This document shows positions 49,982 through 60,553 of a stretch of 64,000 nucleotides of DNA, one piece after another. The position numbers and the translations under genes were made by a program. The notes beneath the pieces were generated by a model, which was not told where the DNA came from, did no database searches, and worked only from the letters and a program-made list of their open reading frames with translations. The first letter of the stretch is position 1. The number at the start of each line of letters is the position of its first letter. Origin of the DNA: an uncultured Cellulophaga sp. (GTDB lineage Bacteria; Bacteroidota; Bacteroidia; Flavobacteriales; Flavobacteriaceae); NCBI GenBank assembly GCA_947492955.1, contig CANLOV010000007.1, positions 186,001 through 250,000 of the forward strand, in the 5' to 3' direction.

Positions 49982-51148
49982 ATGAAAAGATTTGTATTCA
50001 ATACCATTTTAACTTTCTTTATATTATTATCTGCATGCAGTTCTAATGATAATTCAGGTTCAGATTCCGAAGAAAGTATTAACCTTGAAACAGCTAAACT
50101 AACCGATTTTCCATTTGAAGAAATTGATTATACAAATATCAAAATTACTCAGCCAGTTATAAGCAATAATGAGGAAACAACGGAAGGCGAAATTATTATT
50201 ACATTACCACATACGGTAACTTCTTTATCTCTTTCTTTAAAATCTGTAAATATAGATACAGAAAAATTTAACGTGTTTCCTTCTGTTGGTAATAAGGAGC
50301 TATTTTCAGAAACCGATTTTATAAAATATACAATTACATCAAAAAATAATCCTGATAAAACACTGCATTATAATGTAAAAATAATTATCGAAGAGAACCC
50401 AAAAGAAGAAATCCTTTCCTTAACAAATTTTGAATTATTAGCAAATGATAATTCTGCCTTCACAGATATTGATTTAATTAAAAAATCGAAACTACAAACA
50501 ATAGACTCTCTTATTATTTGTTTATTTCCTGCTTCCATTAATTTTTCGGAATTAGCACCTGCAATAAAATATAAAGGCTCTAATATTGAGTATAGAATAA
50601 ATGATAACGATTTTAAAAAATACCCTGTTGATACTGGAGAAACTATCAATTTTAAATACCCAAATACTGTTGATTTTAAAATTAGTAATTCTACTAATTC
50701 AACATCAACAACCTACAGAATAATTGTTGATACAAAACATCCTATTTCTTTTAATGAAGCAGAAATTACTATACCAGATTTACTAATAGGAAATACTTAT
50801 AACGGTACAGGAGTAGCCACATGGGTTAATCAAGGAAATTATCCTATAACTACTATGAGCCCTAATGAATATACTAACGTTGTAACACCTGCGACAGGAT
50901 TAAACAACATTTTTGCAGTAACATTATCTAAGAATAGTGGTGGAAACATTAATCCAAACGAAGAAGGAACCGTAAATATTACTATAACTGAAACTCCTTT
51001 AATTGGAGAATACAAGGTATCAGCTATATATCATTTAAATTTTAATCAAAACTCTTGGATTCTCGTTAATTCACCTACTGATAGTTTTATTGGAAATTTT
51101 GGTTATAGCAACGTAGAATTAAACGTTAAAGGAAATATTATAGAATAA
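49982..51148 (+). CDS. Lipoprotein of unknown function
   Basis: 388 aa; lipobox-like FFILLSACSSNDNSGS; beta-rich. Confidence 0.75.
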   Translation: MKRFVFNTILTFFILLSACSSNDNSGSDSEESINLETAKLTDFPFEEIDYTNIKITQPVISNNEETTEGEIIITLPHTVTSLSLSLKSVNIDTEKFNVFPSVGNKELFSETDFIKYTITSKNNPDKTLHYNVKIIIEENPKEEILSLTNFELLANDNSAFTDIDLIKKSKLQTIDSLIICLFPASINFSELAPAIKYKGSNIEYRINDNDFKKYPVDTGETINFKYPNTVDFKISNSTNSTSTTYRIIVDTKHPISFNEAEITIPDLLIGNTYNGTGVATWVNQGNYPITTMSPNEYTNVVTPATGLNNIFAVTLSKNSGGNINPNEEGTVNITITETPLIGEYKVSAIYHLNFNQNSWILVNSPTDSFIGNFGYSNVELNVKGNIIE

Positions 51149-51163
51149 TAATTTGTAACAAAG

Positions 51164-52747
51164 TCATTTCTTCTTAAACTTAGTATAAATTAGATAAGTT
51201 AATAAAACTATTACAAAATAAAGAAGATATGACTTTGGTTTACCATCTGTTCCTATTGTAGATAACACCCTTTCCCATCTAATTTTATTAAAACCTTTAT
51301 TAAGAGTTTCCCAACTAAACCATATTAATACAGGTTTGCCTACTACATGATCAAAAGGAACATAACCCCAAGCTCTGGCATCAATAGAATTATGGCGATT
51401 ATCTCCCATCATCCAATAATAATCTTGTTTAAAAGTATAGTTAATTGCTTCTTTTCCGTTAATACTGATTTTGTCTCCATCTACTATTAAATCATTCTGC
51501 TCATACTCTTTTATAATACGCTTATAAAATGGTAAGGACTGTTTATTAATTTTAATAGTTTCTCCCTTTTTAGGGATATAAATAGGTCCAAAATTATCTA
51601 CATTCCACCCCAATGATGATATATAAGGGAACACGCTACCATATTCTCCTTTTGTAGATATTATTTTTGTTACATTATTAACCGATGGATGCTTGGCAAT
51701 TTTTGCTGCCTCATTATCTGTTAAGTTTAAAACATAGCCCCCTTGTTTATGTATAGCAAAATTCCCATTTTTATAACTAAGTCCTTCTCTTGCCCCATAT
51801 CTATTTTTTAATAATGATTGATTGATTTGTTTCCCTTCTGTATTAATAAAAAAACGATATTGTGGTTTTGCACTTCTAGGTAGTTTTGTACGTTTATTAT
51901 TAATATAAATATATCCGTTTCTTATTTCTAAGGAATCTCCTGGCATACCAACACATCTTTTTACCAAATTTGTTTTCTTATCTATTGGTTTATAATAATT
52001 CCTATCCGGGTTAAAATCATTCATATCCAATAAAGTATCTGCTGGCTGATTAAATACTACAATATCATTTCTCTTTATCTTCTGAAATCCAGGAAGTCTT
52101 AGATATGGAAGTTGAAATTTATTAAGAATCGAGGTCTCTTTTTTTGTTATGTCATCATCAAAAACATAAGATTTTACATTTAATAATGGAATTGTATCAT
52201 GTACCATTGGCATTGCTATCGGAGTTATAGGCACTCTAGCTCCATAATGTATTTTACTTACAAATAAAAAATCTCCTACCAATAATGTTTTCTCCAATGA
52301 ACTTGTTGGTATAATATAAGGTTGTATAAAATATGTGTGTACAATAGTTGCTGCTACAATAGCAAATAGAATAGAAGAAACCCATTCTCCAAAAGAAGTT
52401 CTTGGTTCTAAACTTCTATTCTCTATATATGATAATTCACTATAGTTTACATAAGCAATATAGAGCCCAAATGTTACAAGTATTAAACAAGTATCTTTTG
52501 ATGTATTTTTACCAAAACTTCTTATAATTTCTACACATACAACAAAGTATACTATTAAACTTATAATAGGAATAAAAAGCAATATCACCCACCATTTAGG
52601 TCTATTTATTAATTGCATTAATACAAACAAGCTGTAAATAGGTATTAAAGCTTCCCACGCTTTTCTTTTTGCGCTTAGGTATAATTTCCACGTAGCTAAA
52701 AAAAATAAAATTTGAATAAGTAATAAGCTTAAAAAAAATTGTAACAT
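51164..52747 (-). CDS. lepB: Signal peptidase I (long form with N-terminal membrane extension)
   Basis: 527 aa; PTSSLEKTLLVGDFLFVSK, VKRCVGMPGDSLEIRNGYIYIN, YWMMGDNRHNSIDARAWGYVPFDHVVGKP. Confidence 0.93.
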   Translation of the reverse strand: MLQFFLSLLLIQILFFLATWKLYLSAKRKAWEALIPIYSLFVLMQLINRPKWWVILLFIPIISLIVYFVVCVEIIRSFGKNTSKDTCLILVTFGLYIAYVNYSELSYIENRSLEPRTSFGEWVSSILFAIVAATIVHTYFIQPYIIPTSSLEKTLLVGDFLFVSKIHYGARVPITPIAMPMVHDTIPLLNVKSYVFDDDITKKETSILNKFQLPYLRLPGFQKIKRNDIVVFNQPADTLLDMNDFNPDRNYYKPIDKKTNLVKRCVGMPGDSLEIRNGYIYINNKRTKLPRSAKPQYRFFINTEGKQINQSLLKNRYGAREGLSYKNGNFAIHKQGGYVLNLTDNEAAKIAKHPSVNNVTKIISTKGEYGSVFPYISSLGWNVDNFGPIYIPKKGETIKINKQSLPFYKRIIKEYEQNDLIVDGDKISINGKEAINYTFKQDYYWMMGDNRHNSIDARAWGYVPFDHVVGKPVLIWFSWETLNKGFNKIRWERVLSTIGTDGKPKSYLLYFVIVLLTYLIYTKFKKK

Positions 52748-52835
52748 GTTTTATTTGTATTATAAATCTGAAACAAAAATCGTTTTTGTTATTCAGACTT
52801 ATTACCAAAATCATGATTCTGGCATACAAAAAACA

Positions 52836-53879
52836 TTACTTTTCTATTACAGATGTCCTATAAGCCATTGCTGTTTTTTTCGTTTGCTTTTTAAAAGCTA
52901 AATTGAATGAAGAAATACTGTTAAAACCACTTTCATAAGCTATAGCTGCTATCTTATAATTTTTATATGCTGGGTCTGCTAAAAGCCTTTTTGCTTCCTC
53001 TACCCTATATGCTGCTATATATTCCGAATAATTTTTATTCTCTATTTGATTTATTACTTGAGAAAGTTGTTTTGAAGAGATACCCACTATACTACTTAAT
53101 TTTGCTAGTGTTAATTCCGGATTTAAAAAAACTTTTTCTTTTTCCATTAACAAATTAAGCTTTTGCATATATACACTACCATCATTTACACTTAAGTTAG
53201 AGTTAGAATATTTTATACTCCCTTTCTCGAATAACCATAAATTTTTAGGCGCCCATATAACAAAGAATAGCATAAAAATAGTGAATATAGAAGCCCCACT
53301 TGGATAATAAGGAACAACATTAAAAAGTATTAATATTGCATTTATAAAAAACACAACTGTAGCAAAAATTATAGCTAATAACCAATTTCTTTTTTCTTTA
53401 TCATTAAACAAATTAGCTCCCTCTCCCGTAGCTTTTAAAACAATATTTAAGGTAAAAAAACAATACACCAATCCGTGTAAAAAGAAAGTAAAATAAATGA
53501 TTTTTAATGCTATTCCGTATGTATTAGGTAAAAACCAATACACGCAAATAAGTAATATAAAAGGGATATAGTGTTTGTAATATTTTACAATGTAATTGGT
53601 TTTACTTAAATTATTAGCATAATAAAATAATGACGGACCTACTACTAATAATACCCCTAAAAATAAGGTAAGTACTTGTGTAGATATAGTATAATAATTA
53701 TGAAATAAAGATTTCATAATTCGTATACTCAAAGCTAATACATATACAGCTAAAAATACATTTGCTTTTTTATACCTATACACCAATAGAAAAACTCCAG
53801 AAAAAAAACCTAGAATAACTCCTATACTCGATAAAAAAAATTCTAAACGATTAAAAAAATCTATATCAAAATTCATCAA
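52836..53879 (-). CDS. AraC-family transcriptional regulator with N-terminal multi-TM domain
   Basis: 347 aa; C-terminal HTH LTLAKLSSIVGISSKQLSQVINQIENKNYSEYIAAYRVEEAKRLL, IAYESGFNSISSFNLAFKKQTKKTAMAYR. Confidence 0.9.
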   Translation of the reverse strand: MMNFDIDFFNRLEFFLSSIGVILGFFSGVFLLVYRYKKANVFLAVYVLALSIRIMKSLFHNYYTISTQVLTLFLGVLLVVGPSLFYYANNLSKTNYIVKYYKHYIPFILLICVYWFLPNTYGIALKIIYFTFFLHGLVYCFFTLNIVLKATGEGANLFNDKEKRNWLLAIIFATVVFFINAILILFNVVPYYPSGASIFTIFMLFFVIWAPKNLWLFEKGSIKYSNSNLSVNDGSVYMQKLNLLMEKEKVFLNPELTLAKLSSIVGISSKQLSQVINQIENKNYSEYIAAYRVEEAKRLLADPAYKNYKIAAIAYESGFNSISSFNLAFKKQTKKTAMAYRTSVIEK

Positions 53880-53958
53880 AACAAAGAAAGTAAAATATTA
53901 TATTTAATGCTAAAACCAAAAATAACTTTCTTTAATATTTTATTACGTATATATTTCA

Positions 53959-54528
53959 ATGCTAAATTTTAAACATATTACTGTTTATCAAGTTCTTAAA
54001 ATTATTTTTTATCTATTTATATGCTATGCTTGTATTGATGTTGTTTATAAAGTAATCGAATTAAAAAAGTATGATACTGAAAAATTATTATTAGATATTC
54101 AAAAAAAATATCCTAAAGCTACACTCACCTTTCAAAATATAGCTATTGAGGGCAACCACCTAAAAGAACACTCTTACGAAGAAAGGTATGATGAAACTTA
54201 TTTTGAATCTACTAATATTTATGTGAGAAATAACAAACTACATAAGGAGCCGAACTTTTTGTGGGTTTTATACGGATTTGCTCCTTTACTTTTTCTAACA
54301 ATTTTTCATCAGGACCCAAGAACCTTAAAAATAAAAGATTTAAATAAAGTTAGTTTACATACCTCTGCTTGGATTTTTGGAAGTATCTTTTTCAGCATTA
54401 TAATTCATTTTACTAGTGAAGATGAGTATTACATTAGTAATCGCCCTCGTAATGAGTTTAACTATGAAACTAAAGCTTTAATTGAAAAAACAAACCTAGA
54501 TGATTACAAATACAAGATAAATGAATGA
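53959..54528 (+). CDS. Hypothetical membrane protein
   Basis: 189 aa ORF with predicted TM segments; 8-bp overlap with next ORF. Confidence 0.65.
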   Translation: MLNFKHITVYQVLKIIFYLFICYACIDVVYKVIELKKYDTEKLLLDIQKKYPKATLTFQNIAIEGNHLKEHSYEERYDETYFESTNIYVRNNKLHKEPNFLWVLYGFAPLLFLTIFHQDPRTLKIKDLNKVSLHTSAWIFGSIFFSIIIHFTSEDEYYISNRPRNEFNYETKALIEKTNLDDYKYKINE

Positions 54529-55084
54529 TATGTACCGACGTATTAATGCTAAAAAAGTAGACTCTAATTTTGTTATCCTAAACCATACAGATGCTAGAGT
54601 TTTAAATTTTGATATTTGGTTTACCTTAAGCTTTGGTTCTCTACTTATAATACAAGTATTTAGTTATAACAGACATACTCTTATAGAGTTATTCTTTACT
54701 ATTTTTTTAATTATAGTAACATTACTTATACCTATTTACAAAAAAATGATATGGTATAAATTAGTTGTATTTAATAGAGCTAAAGGAACTATAACTTTAA
54801 AACGAAATTTACCCTATACTCGTGAAACATTTAATTACTCTAAAATTGAGTTTATTGCTAAAAATAAAATTATAAGTGATGATGATTCTACGTACGAATA
54901 CATATCATATTACATAAAAAGAAAATATAATGATACTAAATATAAGATATGTGAAACTGATACTAACCATAACTTTAAGCGCTTTATTACAAAATATATG
55001 AACTCTAATGAATATCTACTTAATAATTTAGTAGAATATGATAAAGAGAAAGATGAAGAACTAAAAAAAGTATACCATATGTAG
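54521..55084 (+). CDS. Hypothetical membrane protein
   Basis: 187 aa ORF, two hydrophobic segments; overlaps preceding ORF. Confidence 0.65.
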   Translation: MNDMYRRINAKKVDSNFVILNHTDARVLNFDIWFTLSFGSLLIIQVFSYNRHTLIELFFTIFLIIVTLLIPIYKKMIWYKLVVFNRAKGTITLKRNLPYTRETFNYSKIEFIAKNKIISDDDSTYEYISYYIKRKYNDTKYKICETDTNHNFKRFITKYMNSNEYLLNNLVEYDKEKDEELKKVYHM

Positions 55085-55177
55085 TTTTTTACTTTACAAA
55101 ACTTGTTACAAACAAAAAAAAGAGGCTATCTTAAAAGGCAGTCTTTTTTTGTTTGTTAGATTTTGTATTTTAAAGGT

Positions 55178-55338
55178 ATGAAATCTCGAGTAGTTTATAA
55201 GCCTTATGATCAGCATAGCATTCATTTGTTTCCTCCAAGTTATGATGATTATGTAGCAGGCAACCATCCGGTTCGTATAGTGAGTCATATTCTTAACTCT
55301 ATTGATATTAGAGCTATAGAAGCCACTTATAAATTAGT
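55178..55338 (+). pseudogene. N-terminal fragment of IS1182-like transposase
   Basis: MKSRVVYKPYDQHSIHLFPPSYDDYVAGNHPVRIVSHILNSIDIRAIEATYK, typical IS1182-like N-terminus, then truncated. Confidence 0.82.
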
Positions 55339-55358
55339 GTTTACAATTAAAAACCTAT

Positions 55359-55829
55359 TTAGTTATTAAAATTCTTTTTAATACGGTCTAGGTTTCTTTT
55401 GTTATCTCTGTCTTTTATATTTTCTCGTTTATCGTATAATTTTTTACCTTTTGCAAGTGCTATTTTTATTTTAGCAAGTCCATTGTCATTTACAAAAAGA
55501 TTTAAAGGTACTATTGTAAGTCCTATATCTTTAACTTGGCGTTCTAATTTTTTTAATTCGCCTTTGTTTAATAATAATTTTCTTGAGGCTTTTGGTTTGT
55601 GGTTATAATGCGTACCATGAGAATACTCATCTACCTGCATATTAATTACAAAGAGCTCTCTACGGTCATTAAATTCACAAAAACTCTCAGAGATAGAAGC
55701 TTTCCCTAAACGAATAGATTTTATTTCTGTACCAGAAAGAACAATACCAGCTATGTAAGTATCTAGAAGTTCATATTCGAACTTTGCTCTTTTATTTTTA
55801 ATATTAATATTCTTCTGCATATGTAGCAC
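55359..55829 (-). CDS. smpB: SsrA-binding protein
   Basis: 156 aa; [57 protein letters not shown]. Confidence 0.96.
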   Translation of the reverse strand: MLHMQKNINIKNKRAKFEYELLDTYIAGIVLSGTEIKSIRLGKASISESFCEFNDRRELFVINMQVDEYSHGTHYNHKPKASRKLLLNKGELKKLERQVKDIGLTIVPLNLFVNDNGLAKIKIALAKGKKLYDKRENIKDRDNKRNLDRIKKNFNN

Positions 55830-55903
55830 AAAAATAGGAACAAATATGCGATATGCAATTCGTAAGAAATTTAATAATTAGAATGTTATTAATATAATTG
55901 TAT

Positions 55904-56428
55904 TTAATCCATTTTTAAATGAATCTCGCTAGGTGTATCTCCAATGTAACGAACAATAAATAAACTACTATTGTTGTAATCATCTAAGGTTTCATATTTA
56001 TCTTCTCCTATCATTTTATTTACAAAATCTGGCGTGGAATTAGAATGTCCAATTACAAGTACATTTTTACCTTTATGATCTTGAAAAAATTGTTTAACAT
56101 TTATATCTTCTGGAGTATAATATTTAGTTTCTAATTCTTTTTTTATTGCAATAGGAGCTGCCGTCATAGAAGTTCTTTCGTAGTCTGTAATATAAATTTC
56201 ATCCAAGGTAATGGGGTCAAAAACTTCTGCCCATCTAATAGCTCTTCCTAAACCATCTTGATTTAATTCTGGGTCTTCATTTTCTAGGTCACTTCTATCT
56301 TTTTCGGCATGCCTTATAAAATAAAAAGTAGAGACAGTGCTGTCTTTTTGCGGCGGAATATCTTCTTTGCAACTTAGTATTGTAGAAGCAATTGAAACAA
56401 CAAAAAATAAAATTTTTAATGTTTTCAT
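55904..56428 (-). CDS. Histidine phosphatase superfamily (SixA/PGM-like) lipoprotein
   Basis: 174 aa; signal plus STILSCKED, FYFIRHAEKDRSD, VLVIGHSNSTPDFV. Confidence 0.85.
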   Translation of the reverse strand: MKTLKILFFVVSIASTILSCKEDIPPQKDSTVSTFYFIRHAEKDRSDLENEDPELNQDGLGRAIRWAEVFDPITLDEIYITDYERTSMTAAPIAIKKELETKYYTPEDINVKQFFQDHKGKNVLVIGHSNSTPDFVNKMIGEDKYETLDDYNNSSLFIVRYIGDTPSEIHLKMD

Positions 56429-56503
56429 AACTATAGGTTTTTATAGGAACTTAAATAACATATTCAAGTAACTATAAAATTAGTAAAAAAGTATATGAAA
56501 TAG

Positions 56504-57100
56504 TTATTTTTTAATTTCTTTACTTATTAATAAATTTAAATAAGCAACGGTGTTTACAAGGTATTTTTTATCTTGAGTAATTGTAGCCATAGCAATTGCT
56601 CCTTGTAACATAGTATATAATTGCTTAGCAAATTGTAATGGTGTTACAGGAATACTTAGTTCATTATTATGTGTTCCTTTTTCTAAAACTAAAGCTATTT
56701 TTCCTTCTATGGTTTTTACAAGTTCTTTTGTAGCTGCTGCTAATAATTTATTGTTGTATTGTGCATCTACACCTATGTTTAGAACCGGGCATCCGCCTAG
56801 TTGTTTTGTAAAAACATCATACTCTTTATAGAAGTTTGTAAGGGTGTATATTTTATCAAGAGAGGTGCCTTCTACATTTAATTGCTCATCTACTTTATTA
56901 AGTAAAAGCTTGCTATTATACTCAAAAGCAGCTAATGCTAATGCTTCTTTATTTTCAAAATTACCATATAAAGATCCTTTTGTAAGTCCAGTAGCTTCTG
57001 TTAAATCACTCATGCTAGTTGCTGCATAACCTAATTTGTTAAAAATTGGGGCAACAGTTTTTATGATATACGCAGCGGTTTTTTCAGCTTTCGTAGACAT
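56504..57100 (-). CDS. TetR/AcrR-family transcriptional regulator
   Basis: 198 aa; N-terminal HTH FNKLGYAATSMSDLTEATGLTKGSLYGNFENKEALALAAFEY. Confidence 0.92.
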   Translation of the reverse strand: MSTKAEKTAAYIIKTVAPIFNKLGYAATSMSDLTEATGLTKGSLYGNFENKEALALAAFEYNSKLLLNKVDEQLNVEGTSLDKIYTLTNFYKEYDVFTKQLGGCPVLNIGVDAQYNNKLLAAATKELVKTIEGKIALVLEKGTHNNELSIPVTPLQFAKQLYTMLQGAIAMATITQDKKYLVNTVAYLNLLISKEIKK

Positions 57101-57198
57101 GTTTTATAGTTTAGTGCGGTTTAGTATTGTGCGAATATAAAAAATCTATATTGCTACTTTATATTTTTTACGTAAAAAAGACTATTGTAGACAGAAAA

Positions 57199-57219
57199 AA
57201 CGCTCTAAATAAGAGCGTT
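57199..57219 (-). terminator. Intrinsic terminator after clpB
   Basis: Minus-strand AACGCTC-TTATTTA-GAGCGTT followed by TTTT. Confidence 0.8.
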
Positions 57220-57237
57220 TTCAACTATTTTGTAATC

Positions 57238-59826
57238 TTATTTTTGATTTCTAAATACTAATGCATCATTAAAACTGTCTATTAACACAATACTTTCTGT
57301 ATCTAAACTTCCACTAAGGATTTCTTTAGATAAACTATTTAAGACTTCTTTTTGAATAACTCTTTTTACAGGTCTGGCACCGTATTCTGGATTAAACCCT
57401 TTTTTTGTTAAATAATTAATAGCTTCATCTGTAGCATCTATTGTAATATGCTGCTTTGTTAACATTTTCTTCAATTGATTTAATTGAATTTTGACTACTT
57501 GCGTAATATTGTTAATGTTTAATGGTGTAAACATTACAATATCGTCTATTCTATTTAAAAACTCTGGACGTATTGTTTTTCTTAATACAGACAAAACTTC
57601 TTTTTTTGATGTTTCTGTAGCAAGTTCTATATCGGTGTTTTTTTCAAAATTTTCCTGAATAATATGGCTACCCATATTACTGGTCATAATTATAATACTA
57701 TTTTTAAAATCTGCTACGCGACCTTTGTTATCTGTTAACCTACCTTCGTCTAATACCTGAAGTAAGATATTAAAGGTGTCTGGGTGTGCTTTTTCTATTT
57801 CGTCTAATAAGATAACTGAATAAGGTCTACGGCGCACAGCTTCTGTTAATTGTCCGCCTTCATCGTATCCTACGTATCCGGGAGGTGCACCAACTAATCT
57901 GCTAACAGAATGACGTTCTTGATATTCACTCATATCTATACGAGTCATAGCATTTTCATCGTCAAAAAGATAGGCAGCAAGTGTTTTAGCTAGTTCTGTT
58001 TTACCAACTCCTGTAGTTCCTAAAAAAAGAAAAGAACCAATAGGGCGTTTGGTATCTTGTAAACCAGCTCTACTTCTTCTAATGGCATCTGATACTGCTT
58101 GTATAGCCTCTTCTTGTCCAACAACACGTTTATGCAATACGTTTTCTAATTGTAATAGTTTTTCACGCTCACTTTGCATCATTTTAGTTACAGGTATACC
58201 CGTCCATTTAGCCACGACCTCAGCAATATCTTCATTGGTAACTTCTTCTTTAATAAGGGTATCTCCCTTTTGTTGTTCTGCGAGTTGTTTTTCTAATTTT
58301 TCTAGACTTTCATGTGCATCTTTTATTTTTCCATAGCGTAGCTCTGCTACTTTACCATAATCGCCATTACGTTCTGCTTTTTCGGCTTCGAGCTTATAAT
58401 CCTCAATATTTTGTTTTGTTTTTTGAATATTATCTACAACTGTTTTTTCACTTTCCCATTTTGCAAATATTTCATTTCTTTCTTCTTTAAAATTAGCAAG
58501 GTCTACGTTTAAAGTTTTTAGCTTTGTAGCATCGTTTTCCCTTTTTATAGCTTCAATTTCAATTTCTAACTGCATTATTTTACGGTCAAGAACATCTAAT
58601 TCTTCTGGCTTAGAATTAATTTCCATTCGTAATTTAGAAGCAGCTTCATCTATTAAATCAATAGCTTTATCTGGTAAAAACCTATTGGTAATATATCGTT
58701 GCGATAGTTCTACTGCCGAAATTATGGCTTCATCTTTTATACGTACTTTGTGGTGAGTTTCGTATTTATCTTTTATTCCTCTTAAAATAGAGATAGCACT
58801 CTCTGTATCTGGTTCATCAACTATAACTTTTTGAAATCTACGTTCTAATGCTTTATCCTTTTCAAAATACTTTTGGTATTCGTCTAATGTTGTAGCTCCT
58901 ATAGCGCGTAGTTCACCTCTTGCTAATGCTGGTTTTAGTATGTTAGCAGCATCCATAGCTCCTTGTCCACCGCCAGCGCCTACTAGTGTGTGTATTTCAT
59001 CAATGAAAAGAACAATGTCTCCGTCCGATGCTATTACTTCTTTAACGACAGCTTTTAAACGTTCTTCAAATTCTCCTTTATATTTTGCTCCTGCAATTAG
59101 AGCGCCCATATCTAATGAGAAAATTACTTTTTCTTTTAAGTTTTCTGGTATATCTCCCTGAACAATTCTGTGTGCTAAACCTTCTGCTATAGCTGTTTTA
59201 CCAACGCCAGGTTCACCTACTAACATAGGGTTATTTTTTGTTCTTCTAGATAGTATTTGGAGGATTCTTCTTATTTCTTCGTCTCTACCTATAACTGGGT
59301 CTAGTTTTCCATTATCTGCTAGCTCATTTAAATTTTTAGCGTATTTATTTAAAGAGTTATAGGTTTCTTCTGCGTTTTGTGATGTTACTTTATCTCCTTT
59401 TCTTAATTCTTTAATTGCTGTTTTTATTTCTTTTTCTGTTGCTCCTTGGTCTTTTAAGATTTGAGCAATTTTACTTTTAGATTTAAATATAGCAAGTAAT
59501 AGGTGTTCTGTGGAAACATATTCGTCTTCCATTTTTTTAGCAATATTGCTAGCTTCGTTTAAAGTGCTACCTGCTTTAGGAGAAAGCATTATATCTGCAC
59601 TAGTAACTTTTGAGAAACTTTCTAGCTCTTTTTCTACTATTTTATTTAATAGAGAGTTGTTTATCCCTATTTTCTTAAGAATATATGGTAAAACATTTTC
59701 ATCTACCGTTGTAAGGGCTTTAAATAAATGTTCGTTTTCTATTTGTTGATGCCCTAATTCCTGAGCTATTTGCTGCGCTTGCTGCAATGCCTCTTGCGAT
59801 TTTATAGTGAAATTATTAAAATTCAT
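57238..59826 (-). CDS. clpB: ATP-dependent disaggregase ClpB
   Basis: 862 aa; two Walker A motifs ([30 protein letters not shown]), middle coiled coil, [37 protein letters not shown]. Confidence 0.96.
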   Translation of the reverse strand: MNFNNFTIKSQEALQQAQQIAQELGHQQIENEHLFKALTTVDENVLPYILKKIGINNSLLNKIVEKELESFSKVTSADIMLSPKAGSTLNEASNIAKKMEDEYVSTEHLLLAIFKSKSKIAQILKDQGATEKEIKTAIKELRKGDKVTSQNAEETYNSLNKYAKNLNELADNGKLDPVIGRDEEIRRILQILSRRTKNNPMLVGEPGVGKTAIAEGLAHRIVQGDIPENLKEKVIFSLDMGALIAGAKYKGEFEERLKAVVKEVIASDGDIVLFIDEIHTLVGAGGGQGAMDAANILKPALARGELRAIGATTLDEYQKYFEKDKALERRFQKVIVDEPDTESAISILRGIKDKYETHHKVRIKDEAIISAVELSQRYITNRFLPDKAIDLIDEAASKLRMEINSKPEELDVLDRKIMQLEIEIEAIKRENDATKLKTLNVDLANFKEERNEIFAKWESEKTVVDNIQKTKQNIEDYKLEAEKAERNGDYGKVAELRYGKIKDAHESLEKLEKQLAEQQKGDTLIKEEVTNEDIAEVVAKWTGIPVTKMMQSEREKLLQLENVLHKRVVGQEEAIQAVSDAIRRSRAGLQDTKRPIGSFLFLGTTGVGKTELAKTLAAYLFDDENAMTRIDMSEYQERHSVSRLVGAPPGYVGYDEGGQLTEAVRRRPYSVILLDEIEKAHPDTFNILLQVLDEGRLTDNKGRVADFKNSIIIMTSNMGSHIIQENFEKNTDIELATETSKKEVLSVLRKTIRPEFLNRIDDIVMFTPLNINNITQVVKIQLNQLKKMLTKQHITIDATDEAINYLTKKGFNPEYGARPVKRVIQKEVLNSLSKEILSGSLDTESIVLIDSFNDALVFRNQK

Positions 59827-59991
59827 TAGGTATATATATTATTGTTAATGTTTATTTTTGAAAAGATAAATTCAATAATCTTACCAGTATACTAAAACAG
59901 ACAAAATGTCTTGTAAACGCAATAATAACAAGACATTTAGACAGTTTGTAAGTATCTGATTTTAGTTCGACTTAATTATAAAAATATAAAT

Positions 59992-60384
59992 ATGGGTATA
60001 TTCGGAAATCTCTTTGGAGGAAATGATGATAATAAAAAAGAAGAAAAAGTACTTCCTTGGATTCCTTTAACATCTTTAGACCAATTAGATGTAATAAAAG
60101 AAAAATCTAAAACTAAAACACAATTTATTTATAAACATTCTACCACATGCGGAATTAGTAGGATGGTTATGAATACAGTAATATCTAGTTATCCTTTAAC
60201 CGAGGAAGAAGCCGATTTATATTATTTAGATTTGCATTCTTATAGAGAAGTGTCTAATGAAACGGGAATTCGTTTTCAGGTAATGCACGAGTCTCCTCAG
60301 CTTTTGGTAATTAAGAATGGAATTACCGTGGCACATGCATCACATGGAGCAATAAATGAAATAGATTTTAATAAGTTTCTGTAA
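59992..60384 (+). CDS. ytxJ: YtxJ-like bacillithiol-system redox protein (thioredoxin fold)
   Basis: 130 aa; QFIYKHSTTCGISRMVMN, ESPQLLVIKNGITVAHASHGAI. Confidence 0.8.
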   Translation: MGIFGNLFGGNDDNKKEEKVLPWIPLTSLDQLDVIKEKSKTKTQFIYKHSTTCGISRMVMNTVISSYPLTEEEADLYYLDLHSYREVSNETGIRFQVMHESPQLLVIKNGITVAHASHGAINEIDFNKFL

Positions 60385-60485
60385 GCTTATAAAAGCTACA
60401 ATTAACTTTCATGGGGCAAGAAAGAAACCAGAAAGAATTGTTTGGAATTTCTGATAGAGAATCAAATTACTTATGATATAAACTA

Positions 60486-60523
60486 AAAACTGGTAATAAT
60501 TAATAAAATTATTACCAGTTTTA
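60486..60523. terminator. Bidirectional terminator
   Basis: AAAACTGGTAATAAT-N8-ATTATTACCAGTTTT. Confidence 0.75.
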
Positions 60524-60553
60524 TTATCCTGTTTTTTAGAGAAATAGAATATA

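Noticed and set aside
58049-59749. Plus-strand ORFs inside clpB
   Set aside because: Antisense to ClpB with no independent support.
60409-60476. Short plus-strand ORF MGQERNQKELFGISDRESNYL
   Set aside because: Too short, no supporting context or family signal.
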